Part shown: piece by piece, positions 1 through 11,481 of the stretch | Layout: every line of letters begins with the position of its first letter | Position numbering within the stretch: position 1 is the first letter of the stretch | Source: Cryptomeria japonica | Lineage: Eukaryota; Streptophyta; Pinopsida; Cupressales; Cupressaceae | DNA: 64,000 nt | Direction of reading: 5' to 3' | NCBI RefSeq assembly: GCF_030272615.1 | Contig: NC_081410.1 | Coordinates: 146,911,349 to 146,975,348 of the forward strand | Notes under the pieces: model-generated | What the model saw: the letters and a program-made list of their open reading frames with translations, nothing else | Told to the model about the DNA's origin: nothing | Database searches by the model: none | Made by a program: the position numbers and the translations under genes

Positions 1-403
1 GATTTGATCAAATTGTGAACCTTAACAATATAGATTTTCAAACATATATAAAAAAGTTGTTTTGACTTTTAATGTTGCCAAGTAACTTATTGAGATTATA
101 ATCAATTTGGAATCATGATGAATCTCAATTGTCATTGTTGCAATATGAGTTGTGTGAACTTTCACACAAGGTGATGAAGTTTTGGTTAAAGAATAGATGA
201 ATTGTGCTCAATTATCTTGCCATTGTTGGTTATTAAATCTAAAATCCCTATCACTACTTTTGATATTGATAAAATGGGATTAAAAAAAAGTCTATATTTT
301 TACACAAAAATAATAAGAAGGAAGCCAAAATAATTCTCATGAGATATGAAACTAAAATTAGAGGCATTGAAACCAACTAAAATAGATCGGGCCAACAACA
401 TGC
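1..403. other. AT-rich intergenic DNA, no gene recognised
   Basis: No recognisable coding, RNA or repeat signal. This is the target DNA to the left of the LINE insertion that begins near 420. Confidence 0.5.
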
Positions 404-419
404 AACATAGAAAAAAATC
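404..419. repeat. Left target-site duplication of LINE copy 1
   Basis: AACATAGAAAAAAATC is present here and again at 1328-1343, a perfect 16-bp direct repeat bracketing the LINE fragment. Length and A-richness fit L1-type target-primed reverse transcription. Confidence 0.85.
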
Positions 420-1329
420 CGGATAAGGATTCTTTCCAAATTTATCATTCTACTTATGCTCGGATATTGGTTAACATGGATGTTTCTAAAGGGCTTCCAG
501 GTGAGATAGAGATTAAATCTTCCTTGGGATCTTGGGTCCAACCGCTCGACTTTGAGGGTATCCCCTTTAGATGTCGAAAGTGCTTCCAGACTAGACATGT
601 TGTTGCACGGTGTGAAACTGATAAAAAGAAAAAAAAATTGCTTCTTGGTGGAAGGGTGCCTCCTCTGAACACTATTGTGTTAAAAAGAAAAGTTTTTCCC
701 ATGTGGTTGTGCAAGTTCCTCAAGCCAATGGTATTGTGCCTCTGGTTGTTGCCTTTGTTTCTGGTGTAGCTTTGCCTCAGGAGTGTGTGGATGCTTGCGG
801 TGGCATCCCGACTGATCATTTGAAAAATGCTGGATCTTCTTCTTCGATGGATGGCCTTCCTGCTTCCTAGACTGCTATTGGACCTTTGATTCTTCGAGTT
901 TTGTTGTCCCTGCCTCTTTGGATGTTGGCTATGTTCCTCCTGGTGATGGGAGGTCCTCTATTCTGGACCCATCCTCTTGGCAAAAGGCTGCTGCTAGGGT
1001 TGAGGAGGGATGGATTACTGTTAAAAGCAAAAAAACTAAATTGTCCCAGTCCTCTTTTGATGTGACTCTTCGATCCCACAAGGGCAGATCAAATTCTTGA
1101 TCCGTCCTGATTGGGTTGGGGCTGTTGTCTTTTGCAGCCCACTGGGTTTTGTTGGGGGTCCCTTTGTGTTGTTCCCACTTTTGTTTTTCGTTGTGCCATG
1201 TCTCTTTTGTGTTTTGTTTCTTTGAGTGGACTTTCAAGTTTATCTTTCGGTTCGGGTTGCAGGTCCTTCTAAAACCTATCTTGTATAGGGTTTCTGGTCC
1301 CTTAAAAACTTGTTTTCCTTAATCAAAAA
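420..1329 (+). mobile_element. 5'-truncated ORF1-only LINE (HAL1-like), copy 1
   Basis: The insertion starts inside the DUF4283-type part of a plant L1 ORF1 (motif STYARILVNMDVSKGLP) and continues through a CX2CX4HX4C zinc knuckle near 570-612. A frame-broken Ser/Gly-rich linker follows, then an ORF1 C-terminus (EEGWITVKSKKTKLSQSSFD) ending near 1100. About 220 bp of 3' UTR then leads to the tail TTAATCAAAAAC. There is no endonuclease or reverse transcriptase between ORF1 and the 3' end. Copy 2 (2031-3862) shares the same ORF1 C-terminus and the same 3' end, so ORF2 absence looks like a family property and not a local deletion. Both flanks carry a 16-bp TSD, so the boundaries are firm. Frameshifts make it a dead copy. 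Confidence 0.8.
467..640 (+). pseudogene. LINE ORF1 fragment: DUF4283 end plus zinc knuckle
   Basis: This readable stretch encodes the end of the DUF4283-type nucleic-acid-binding domain and the zinc knuckle CRKCFQTRHVVARC (C-x2-C-x4-H-x4-C). The frame degenerates after a lysine run (KKKKK). In full-length plant LINEs this protein binds element RNA. Here the N-terminal part is missing because the insertion is 5'-truncated, so it cannot be functional. Confidence 0.75.
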
Positions 1330-1343
1330 CATAGAAAAAAATC
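1328..1343. repeat. Right target-site duplication of LINE copy 1
   Basis: Perfect 16-bp match to 404-419, overlapping the A-rich LINE tail. Confidence 0.85.
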
Positions 1344-2020
1344 AAGAAACCAAAAATGTTCACTATTGGCCAAATAATGTAAGCATCTAGCTGCTTGTCA
1401 CTACTTGAATAGAAAATTAACTTTGTCTCAAAAGTGGCATCCATAGGTTCAACACAAGTAAACATTAAAAAAATAAAAATAAAAAAATCCTTGTCATTGT
1501 AAACATATGATAAGAAATTGATATTCATTGCTTTCATATATAACACAAGTGAACATTCAAATGTTGTAAATTCTTTTGATTTCACATTCCAATGTCCATG
1601 GTGTTGGCGAATTGAGTTGTGAGACCTAAATCCCCAAGTTGGATAGTGCCCCAAGTGCAAGGGGTTCTAAACTTGAAATGAGTATCAAAAAACCTATCTT
1701 CAAGTTGGGCAGTTCAAGACCAATTATTGAGGTGGGTAAGACCTCCTTCACTTTTGGATCTATTGAATAAGGGAGGTTTCCCTAAGGTGCTTCAACAAAT
1801 ATCACCACAACAACTAAACATTAACTTTGACACAAACCATACCCACTACATAGTGCCACCTTCATTTGGTGTCCACTTCATGTTTATATGTTGGTTTGCA
1901 AAACTCGAGGTCAAATAGATTATTATAGAAGATAATTTGCCACATAAATATCAATGAATGTGTTTTATAATAACCCCTTGTGATGTTATGTACATTAAAA
2001 CATGGAAATTGAAACAAACT
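1344..2020. other. Intergenic DNA between the two LINE copies
   Basis: AT-rich sequence with no recognisable gene. A short open frame at 1727-1918 lacks any family resemblance. Confidence 0.5.
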
Positions 2021-3872
2021 AACATGGATATATATAACTATATAGGAAGTTTTTGAAATGTCTATCGCTCAGAACTCCCATCTGACTGCCTTTGGTCGTT
2101 GCTCCCCTGGTCGTCTGGAGGCCTCTGCCCACTCTAATGGCGATGGTCCTCCTACGGCTGATGCTCCCGTGGATCATGATGCTCTTGATGCGACATAGTT
2201 GGACGCCCCTGTTGTGGATGGTGGTTTTACTTTGAGGGTTTCCGGAGTGGCTTGCTCCGCTTTCGAGGCTTCTAGGGGTTTTATGTGGATTGTCTGGCTT
2301 CTGGAGGGGGTAAGGGACCTGCTTATTCTGATTCTAAGACTTTTCTTGTTTGTCAGTCTATTTCTATTAATCTGGAAGAAGAGACGGTTAATGTGATTGA
2401 TCAAATTGGCTCTGATCTTTCTTCTCTTGTAGTTATATGTTGGTTTAGGGGTTTTTGGCCCAATCTTCCGGGACTCCATGATTGGGTCTCTAAGCACTGG
2501 GAACCCCTCATTTCGGATTTGGTTCAGATTTTCCCTTTGGCCAAAGGTTTTTTATTGCTAAGTTTGAAAAACTGGTGGATAGAAAGACTATTCTATGTGA
2601 ACATTTTTTTACTTGGGAGAATTGCTTCACGTTGATGATTAAACCCTTGCATGAGGATTTCAACCCCTCATCTAAATCCTTCTGTAAAATGTTGATTTGG
2701 ATTAGACTCCCCAACCTCCCATTTCACTTTTGGATGGACCAACTCCTTGAGGAAGTGGGTGAGGCTTTGGGAGATTTTCTTATGGTGAATGTGGAGTCCT
2801 CTGATATCCTTCATTCTACCTATGCACGTATTTTGGTAGATATTGATGCTTCTAAGGGGCTGCCAGCAGAGATCAAACTTTCGACCCCCAAGGGTTTCTG
2901 GATTCAATATTTGGATTATGAAGGGATTCCCTTCAAATGTAGAAGATGCTTCAAGACTGGGCATGTCGCGGCTAAATGTGATTTAGAGAGAGTTAAAGTG
3001 AAGAAGCCCTCTTCATAGTGGAAAGGTCTCAGGTACCTCTTCTCAATATTATACAGTATTCAAGAGCTCTTCTCATACGGTTGGGCAGGATCTCCCCATT
3101 AATGGCTCTAAAGTGCCTGTGGTAGATTCTGTTGGATTTTCCCCCATGGCCCCTGTTGATAGTGGTGTCTCTTCAGCTGATGTCTCAAATGGTGTTCTTG
3201 CTTCAATTCCTTCTAAGCCAATTGGTGGTTCTGATTTGTCTATTGGAGCTACCCTTGTTGTTGGATGTGATAAGATTCTTGTAGGTACATCTGTTGGTGT
3301 TGCTCCTTTGCCTGCTTCTACTTCTATAGCTTCTACTGGAGCTGGCTCACTGTCTATCTCGTTTTCTAGTGATGTGTCTAGCCCTGGCTCTGTTGGTCCT
3401 GCTGGCTTTTCAAGGTCTGCTAGTATCTCCTTGGATGTTGGGTTTCCTGGGTTGGATTCGTTGGTTTGGCAAGTTGAGGCTACTAAGGTTGAAGAAGGCT
3501 AGATTTTGGTTAAAAGCAAACATTCTAAAAGGTCTTCGCCTTCTTTTGATATCACCCTTAGATTCCAAAAGAAGGGATCCAAAGGGAAATCCTAATGTTG
3601 GTTGGTTGCTCCTAGTTGGGGGTACCTGTTGTTCGAATTGCCTATAGACTTTCCATGCATATGTTCTTATTTGTCAGGCAACTTTTCTTTTTGGAGGGGT
3701 TTGTATGCTTAGATTCCCATTTCTCGAATTTTATCTGTCTCGTCTTTGTTCCACTTTGTTTTGTGGATAATCCTTAATATTTTTAGTTATGGGTTTCAGG
3801 TCCTCCCTATGCTTTGTATAGGGTTTCGGGTCCCTTAAAAACCTGTTTTTAACTTAATCAAAAACATGGATA
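2021..3872 (+). mobile_element. Near full-length ORF1-only LINE (HAL1-like), copy 2
   Basis: The element carries a whole ORF1 beginning at an ATG at 2058 (MSIAQNSHLTAF). It then has a DUF4283 domain, a zinc knuckle, a long Ser/Gly/Val-rich linker, and the C-terminus VKSKHSKRSSPSFDITLRF near 3500-3570. The 3' UTR ends in CTTAATCAAAAAC, like copy 1. No ORF2 lies between ORF1 and this end. AACATGGATA at 2021-2030 and 3863-3872 is a possible 10-bp TSD. ORF1 is broken by an in-frame TAG near 2199, frameshifts around 2285 and 2540, and stops near 3015 and 3500. Only about 27 bp lie between the putative TSD and the ATG, so the 5' UTR is missing or very short. Confidence 0.7.
2575..3018 (+). pseudogene. 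LINE ORF1 core: DUF4283 domain and CCHC knuckle
   Basis: This 147-residue open segment is typical plant LINE ORF1. The DUF4283 motifs are KMLIWIRLPNLPFHFW, the variant GDFLMVNVESSDILHSTYAR, and DASKGLPAEIKL. The knuckle CRRCFKTGHVAAKC near residues 127-140 has all four zinc ligands. The upstream part of the domain (GFWPNLPGLHDWV) lies in another frame from 2285, so a frameshift near 2540 splits it. The protein would be an RNA-binding chaperone acting in cis with a LINE RNP; this copy is inactive. Confidence 0.8.
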
Positions 3873-6738
3873 GAATTGAAAATATTTTTATATTGATTTG
3901 TTTTTAGTGTGTATAGGATGATGGGGAGAAGAAGTCAATCATAAACAATTTATTTATCTAGTTGGGAAACAAAGTCTCTAAATTCATATGTAAAACATGC
4001 AATGACTAAAACCAAGGCGATTCTTAATCAAGAATGTATTCAAAAAACTTATAGATAGTTCCAAAGTATCAAATGAGTCTATTTAGTAATTCATGAGAAT
4101 GCATCTACATTTTTTTTATTGCTATGAAAAGATATCTTGCAAAAGTTTTACAAATATTTTACAATCATTTGGTTGGTCAATTAAACAATGCACATATAGA
4201 AATGCACACTATACACATGGAAACACTTAACTACGGTCAATTCTACAAATAATTATTCAATCTAAAAAGGTTGCAAGTGATTATTATAAATTTGAGGTGA
4301 ACCTAGATTATTAAAATAGCAAAATTACAATACCCAAACCTAAAAACTATGAACTCTAGCATTTTGGTATGTAACCCTTTCTTTTGGCTATATTCTAAAG
4401 TTCTTTCTCTTTCCTCAGTGTCATTCTGTATTTGTTGATTTGCATCATCAAAATAATGATTAAAATGAGATTTTTGGGACCTACTAGGTGAAACTTGTTG
4501 GTGGTCAACATGATGCATTTCAACATCTTGGTCTAGCATACCATGCATTGTCGTATCTAATTGGATTGATCATTATTTTTTTACCAATCATTACATTATT
4601 CTCTACGCACTCAATCTTCTATATGTATTCTCATCATTTTTCTAATCAAATAATCAATGGAGCCTGCAGAGGTGTATTGGTACTAGTCTCTTAAATTAAT
4701 GACAATATCGCCTCTATCAAACCCATTTGATATTTTATCATTCTATATAGATGAATATTTTTAATAAACCAAATCCTTGTATGAGAAGAAATATTTTCTT
4801 GTGTAGATTGGTTTGTGCACTATCTTTTTCCTTTTATCATAAACATGATAAATAAAATTGTGTATCAAAAAAGGTTGCCACTCTTCAAAATAGAATAGAG
4901 AAGCTTAACTTGTTAATAATATACTACTACAACCACAAAACACACAACTACAAACCCTTAGTTACTAAGGTTTTCATGATGTTCCAATTACCTACCACCT
5001 AATGACAACTAATTCATCCTTAATAATGGCACCATAATGTTGGTGTAAGTTGCTACCATGCCAACTTCAAAACACAACAATTTAATGCCCTTTGTATACC
5101 ATCAACAATGAGATTAAACTACATAAATTCTCCTTGGCAATATCATTCTATTGGGTGCCAGAATTGGTGCTCCAAAATCTTAGAAAGTGTTTCCATCTTT
5201 AGGGGCTAGGTTTGTCATCAAGAAGGTAAGACCAAGGTCATCAATAGAGTAAGAGGGATTTAGGACCAATTGATAACAATGGATACTCTTCTCTATTATT
5301 TGGGCTTAACTTAGACCTAGAAGGGTATCCTAAACAAGATTTAAATATTGGAAGAGAAGGCAAAGCTAGATTATTATAATTGTATGTAATGTTAGTCCAA
5401 CCCCCAAAGTGTATCAATTGGTTGAAACTAACCAGCTATTCTATGACCTCCTATATAGTTAATAGGGGCATTATTACAAGGAGTGCAATATGTAGGTAGA
5501 TTGACATGATTACTTCATGATTGGTGTTTCTAAAGTTTATCACTAGAACCATGAACTACAAAAATATGCTTCTACTACTAAAAAGGTGGTGAATGGTTTA
5601 TTCGTTTTTCCAATGTGGATGATTGCATCACTAGCTATCAAGACTGGTGCCTATCCATTGGGAATCAGAGTCACAACTCAACTGAGGGAAAATAAATGAA
5701 ACTAGAAGGATTTATGATCTAACAATTTATATGGATCAAATAATAAATAAAAACAGGGTGTGCTTACTAATCCATCATGGAATTGCATTAGTCCATGTAT
5801 GATACTTAAAGAGGTCACTACAAAAATTCACAAGCCTTAGAATGTTTTCATTTCATGAAAATCAATATTACACTCATGACAAAAAAATGTAACAAAGAAG
5901 AAACCCTAGTTGTGTCCTAAAGAATCTTCTAGACTTATTACAAACTATCATAGAGACACCTTATAACATTAATCACTAACATATATGAAACCTTATTGAT
6001 TTCGTAGAAATGATTGAAACCTTGGATTGATTAAGTGCTTTTGTGATTCTTTGAATAGAAAATGACCAACAACCAACCTTAAATGAGTTGTAAATTGATA
6101 TTTATGGTCTCCGGTCACTTGCAATCGACAAATATCAAGGATGGAGAGGAAATATACACTGGTCAAACATATTAAAATTGAGCAAAATTTAGGACATCAT
6201 GTGGAAGGAAGGAACAAGTTCTTAGAACCTTCAAAATGTATGGTGGGAATTACTATGAGAGAATCTAGTTTTAACTTTTCAAATCTACAAATGGAATCAC
6301 ACCTAGAAGTCAAACTAATGTGTTTTAGGAGTGAAAAGGTGAAATGGTTCTTGCATGGTTCAATCAAGTGTAACGGTGAATTTTGGAAGTGGTTAAGTTT
6401 GGTGAAAATGTTTTCCAAGCGTTTATATTGTGAAATGAGACTTTAGTAGAAAAATTGATCTATTTGGTGCTTTTTAGGAGTTCGAGATTGGGAGGAACAC
6501 TTGAACTACATGGAGGATGAATTGAGCCAAGAATTAAGAGTGGGAGGAGAAATGGAAATGAGAATAAACAAATTGAGTGAGAGGTTCATGTGACCAAGGG
6601 TACAAAGGAAGGTCAAGGGTCAAACTCGAGGAGGAATGTGAAATAAAGGCCTACAAAGCAAGGAAGGATCAATTGTGTTCAAGAAAAGGAACAAGGACTA
6701 GAACCAAAGGAATACTAAGGATTGAAATTCAAAGTAGA
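3873..6738. other. AT-rich DNA without recognisable genes
   Basis: I found no domain, RNA gene or transposon end that I can support. Open frames at 4488-4694 and 6141-6446 (101 codons) have no family features and are probably chance. Confidence 0.4.
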
Positions 6739-7530
6739 CTTGGCACTAGGAAACTAGGTGTCAAGTTTCTAATTTCCTCCACAAGGTCTAGGCATGGTAT
6801 GGAAGAATAGAGAACTGGGAAGGTGGAGAGAAAAATAGATTGAGGGCTTAGGATTTGTGAGAGAAAAAATAGAGGGGTGTGAGGGATGAGATTGGAGAGG
6901 AAATTGGAACCAAAGAAGTAAGGAAGGACATTATGAGGAATAAAGAGTAATGAGGTGAAATAGGAAAGAATTGAGTAACAGGCCAGATGAGGACATTCCA
7001 AGTCCAAGGTATAGCCTCACAGAACTACAAAATGTGGAGGTAGAGGGGCCAAGAGAACCTAGAACTTTGGAAATTGGTTTCAAACTTTCAAATCCCCCTG
7101 CAGACTCATAATCCAAGCAAGAACTCCACAAAGTGGAGGTAGCCTTAGCACTTGGAAACTAGGTGTCAAGTTTCTAAGTTCCTACATAGGGTCAAGGCCT
7201 AGTATGAAATAATAGAGAATTGGGGAGGTGTAGAGTAGAATAGATTGAGGGTTTGGGGTTTGTGAGAGAAAACATAAAGGGGAGTGAGTGATGAGATTGG
7301 AGAGGAAATTGAAATTAAATAAGCAAGGACATTATGAGGAATACATAGTTATGAGGCACAATAGGCGAGGATCGAGTAATGAGATAAACTAGGACATTCC
7401 AAGTCCAAGGTATAGGCTCATGAAACTATAGAATGTGGAGGTCAAGGTGCCAAGATAACCTAGAACTTTTGAACTCAGTTCCAAGCTTCTAAGTTTGCCC
7501 ACAAACTCACAATCCAAGCAATAACTGAAA
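6739..7530. repeat. Two-copy tandem duplication, period about 405 bp
   Basis: CTTGGCACTAGGAAACTAGG at 6739 recurs as CTTAGCACTTGGAAACTAGG at 7144. Similarity continues to the end of each unit, near 7143 and about 7530. The copies differ by scattered substitutions and small indels, so the duplication is old. No coding signal is evident. Confidence 0.75.
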
Positions 7531-9100
7531 GACTCCCAAGAACACAAAACACACTTAAGTGAGGAAAAACATAAGGCTTCCATCTTGAGGGGTTACACAC
7601 AAGGAAAAATTTCATCAAAATGGAAGGACATAGTTAGATTTTACAAATTTTAGAGGGGTCCCAATATATTCTACATAACAATTGGACATGATTATATCTA
7701 TAATTCTATCTAGGCACCCCACAATCTTATCCAGTACAATAAAATTTAACTCTTGGCTGCTTGCCGCTAAATATTTTCTTTTTGCTATGATAACTAGGAA
7801 AATAATACTCAATTTGATAATAATTTAGTTATTTAAAATTTCATCATTGCAATTACAATTTTCTTTATTTTTAGAATCTCGTCATGTAAGATGAAATAGC
7901 TTAGATTTATAAAACATTGTTTATAATTAAATAACACAAATATTTACAGACAAGCTTCTCTTAGCTTCAAGAATAGTTATTCACGTATTCTCTACTAAGA
8001 AGGCCAACCACATGAAGTTGGAAGCTTGTATAGCCTCCCCTAATTGACCTAAGACCACAACACAACATCACACAAAACAACACAACATTTTCATCTTCTT
8101 TTATTTACATAACATGTCAAGTTGTCATATTTTATAATTTCTTGTGATGCATTGATGTAAGTGAAAAACTATTTTAAATTTGTAAAGGCTATTAGTTGTG
8201 TTGCAATAATGTTAATATGTGATGGTCAAATAGTTCATCTTTAGTGATGTGTTTTATTATGTGAAAGAATTTTTAGTCATTTACAATAATGTTTACATGT
8301 AATTTGTCAAAATGTACATTTCACAATTATGTAGAGTTATGTCATGAATAACATTCATAAAGTGAGTTCATGATTGTCTTTTAAATGTTGTTTTTAGAAG
8401 GGTAGTGTATGGTTGTGAATTATGAATAATGTTAACATGTAATGGATTAAAACATACATATTATTATGGTGGTATGATTATGTCATGTTGGTTTCATAAT
8501 GATGATTTATGATTGTCCACTATGGACCATTTTATGAAGTGACTTGTATTGTGATTCATAAACGATAAATGCTTTTATAAAATTGTTATTTGTAACTTTC
8601 ATTTAAGATCAAAATTAATAAAGTCTTATAAAAAATAAACACTTACCAAAAAATTGCAAAGGACACGACATGTCTTAAAGAATGGCCTTGGCCTATTGAC
8701 TACTCAAGTTATCAAAAAAGTATGTGACTTTAAGGAATGGCCATGGTGAATAACCATTCCCTTCAACATGGTGAATAACCATTCCCTTCAACCTTTGAAA
8801 GGGGTTTTTTAATCCTTCCAATAACTTTCTTGTATTAAACATTGTATCTTTACATGTTACAAAGCTAGTAGATCAATGTAATTGATCAAAATATTACTAA
8901 AGAAATGAAAAATGACCAATCACATTCCTTGTTCTGATTCCAAACTAATACCTTTGCTCCTATGCTTGAACCTTCCAAAATGGTGAAAAATAACTAGCAT
9001 AAAAAGTTGCTTAGGCCTCTTTGGGATCCTTGTTATCAAAATACTTGGCAACCTACTTGTTCCCAGAGTAGTAGGTTAGTAATCCACAACAAGATTCAGA
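7531..9100. other. AT-rich intergenic DNA
   Basis: No gene recognised. It contains one short tandem repeat, listed separately at 8743-8792. Confidence 0.4.
8743..8792. repeat. 25-bp unit repeated twice
   Basis: ATGGTGAATAACCATTCCC plus TTCAAC is repeated head to tail (8743-8767, 8768-8792) without mismatch, so this is a recent local duplication. Confidence 0.8.
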
Positions 9101-9930
9101 ATATTATTATTTGCTATTTAATTTTATTAATTGTCTACAAATATCTAATTATCTAGTAGACCCACGAGCTTGGTGGCATCTTACTTGGCAATGATTGTAT
9201 GACATATATGCTACACATGTGGAAGTAAGCATCCCACTTTGAGAATCTTGCATTGAATATATGTAGGCGACTTGTATGTTATGAAAGATTTATGACAAGA
9301 TTCTATGACAGAATGGACAAGTGGCAAGAAATACATTTGCATGGAGAAGGTGGGCACACAAGTTGGGTTATGACGGGTTGCAAAAGAATGTGATATTTAT
9401 GGTCATTTATCACATATTCTCTTATAGTTGTAAGTGTTGTAAGTTATGACAATTTTTTATGAAATTGAAAGATGTGTAAGAGCAATTCTCATATTCAAGA
9501 TAGTAAATTTTAAGCGACCAACTTAGAAGGTTTGAATGGTGAATCATTTGGAGATGTATGTGTCATTTGCATGATTTCAGGTAGTTGAAAAGGTGTGCCA
9601 AGTATTTTACATGACCCCATCTCGTACCTTCATCTAGAAGTTGCCTCTTGAGTTGTATTTCTCTATATATGATAGTCTTGGAGAGCATTATACATGTTAT
9701 GTTTTCCAAGTTAAAGTGTTATGTTGTCAGAATTAATCTAGATTGTGAGTTGTTAGATGTGGATTCTTGTTGAAAAGCGATGTACTACTATTGTATTGTA
9801 ACTATTTAGTTTACTAGAATAGAAAGTAATGTGTTTTTGGAGTGGGGGTTTTTTTTCCAAAAACGGTTTTCCCCACATATATGTTGTGTTTATTGTGTTC
9901 ATCATTATGCATACTCATCATCTCCTTTTG
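9100..9930 (+). mobile_element. Degraded Copia-type LTR fragment
   Basis: A TATA-like CTCTATATATGA near 9661 is followed about 175 bp later by GGAGTGGGGGTTTTTTTTCC and CGGTTTTCCCCACATAT. A polyT/CCCCAC element of this kind is common in the R/U5 part of plant Copia LTRs and also occurs, in another version, in the LTR at 48929-50283. The ends are not definable and no internal region follows. Confidence 0.4.
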
Positions 9931-9934
9931 AATG

Positions 9935-10079
9935 TATTTCTTCTTCTATAATTGTTAAAGATTGTAAAGAAAATTTGCACTTTTGAATTATTTCTTCTAT
10001 AATTGTTAAAGATTGTAAAAAAAAATTGCACTATCTCCTCCATTAGATTAGTGTTAGGTCCATTAGATTAGTGTTAGGA
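9935..10079. repeat. Two adjacent short tandem duplications
   Basis: A unit of roughly 55 bp containing TATAATTGTTAAAGATTGTA is present twice (about 9935-10025). A perfect 20-bp unit CCATTAGATTAGTGTTAGG(T/A) follows, also twice (10040-10059, 10060-10079). Confidence 0.7.
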
Positions 10080-10129
10080 AGTGTTTTTTTCATAAATGTC
10101 CCCGGTAGGATACAGTGGCAAAATGGTAG

Positions 10130-10141
10130 GGGACGCGTCCC
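10130..10141. repeat. Perfect 12-bp GC palindrome
   Basis: GGGACGCGTCCC stands out in AT-rich surroundings. It lies in a short GC-rich patch (about 10098-10150) whose origin I do not recognise; it may be a small transposon remnant. Confidence 0.45.
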
Positions 10142-10149
10142 TGGAGAGC

Positions 10150-11011
10150 ACTAGCATGTTGCAAGTAAAAGTGTGTAAGCAACCTAGTTATTTATGAGGG
10201 TACAAGACATCCCCACAATGTGAATTCAACCCTATTGTATAGGCTAACCCTACACAATGCAAAACAACCATCCACATCTTGAGGCAAGCTCCAAATTTAT
10301 GATCACAAAGCATCTAGAAGTCAATGCAATCTTTGTACTTCAACATATTTAAGCTTAGGAGAAGTATATTTTTCCTAAGCTTAATCATAGTTATTTTTTG
10401 TAGTTCAAATTGTCTATATTAACATAACATAATAGTATAATGTCAATCTAAATACATTCAATATAAAATCAAAGTATTGCCATAATGTCACACTATCATT
10501 AGCAACGGCCACCTCATGTTTAAATAAGTTATAAGGAGGCCTAAGTTGTGCTCTCGAATCAAAACTAATTCATAAAGAAAGAGAGGAAATCATATTATTG
10601 TCCATATATTCCCAAAAGTAGATCAATGGTATTAGAGGTTACAGCAGCTAACAATATAATGTATATTACAATCAATTTATACGTCGTCAAAATGAAATTT
10701 TTTAGTAAGATAGTCAATAATAATGAATCATTAAGAAGTTATAAATACTGTGAATTTTGTTTACAAATAATTCTTCTTTCCTATACACAGAGTTGTCTCT
10801 ATGCTTCTTTAGTGCAATGGAATTATGTTACGCTTTAATTATAATGTCTAAATCAATTATTTTACAAAAATATTTAATACTTTTAACATAAACACTAGAT
10901 GAGAAAGTAGAGATTATAATTTTGCAGACTCTGATATTAGAAACTCAAATTAACTAGGATACAAGTGAAAAAAAAAAAATCAAACACGTCCTGCACATAA
11001 GAACAATATTG
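10150..11011. other. Intergenic DNA, no gene seen
   Basis: AT-rich. An open frame at 10626-10838 shows no family features. Confidence 0.4.
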
Positions 11012-11481
11012 CTTTCTGTGAGATTTTGCCAAGATCTAGGGCTCAATGAAAAATACAATGGAGAGACAAAATATTGATAGGAATAAACAGTATTCTATCA
11101 AGAGAAAATACTGATCAACTGGATCATCAATCGTTACATACAATGAAAATGAACATGCTTATATAGGCAAGGCTATATGGATATGTGAGCACACAAACAT
11201 GACAAGTGGCTCAATAAGAAACAAGGGTAGGTAGGAAATAGGTGTGGGTAGGTAGGAGAAATAATATAATAGTCCACATGAGGTGGATCACCCACTGAAT
11301 GCGGAGTGTAACAACAAGATCAACACCAAAAAAGGTGGAAATTCTCCTACACACACTATCCTAATGTGGCACAAACACCCAAGTGTGTCATACCCAAACT
11401 ACTATGTAATGCATTTCCTAAGTAAACTTAAGTAAGGTGTAATAATATCCATGATGAATAATTATTTACACCAACACTTTC
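11012..11481 (-). mobile_element. Solo LTR with perfect 5-bp TSD (CTTTC)
   Basis: The LTR spans 11017-11476 (460 bp). It starts TGTGAGATTT and ends CACCAACA, so it has TG..CA ends in both directions. CTTTC occurs immediately outside each end (11012-11016 and 11477-11481). Read on the minus strand it starts TGTTGGTGTAAATAATTATT and has a TATA-like CCTATATAAGC in a promoter-like position, so the minus strand is the likely sense. No internal region, PBS or PPT is attached, which fits unequal recombination between two LTRs. Confidence 0.85.

Noticed and set aside
377-819. Minus-strand ORFs over the first LINE
   Set aside because: Antisense shadows of the LINE ORF1 segment, whose zinc knuckle is clear on the plus strand.
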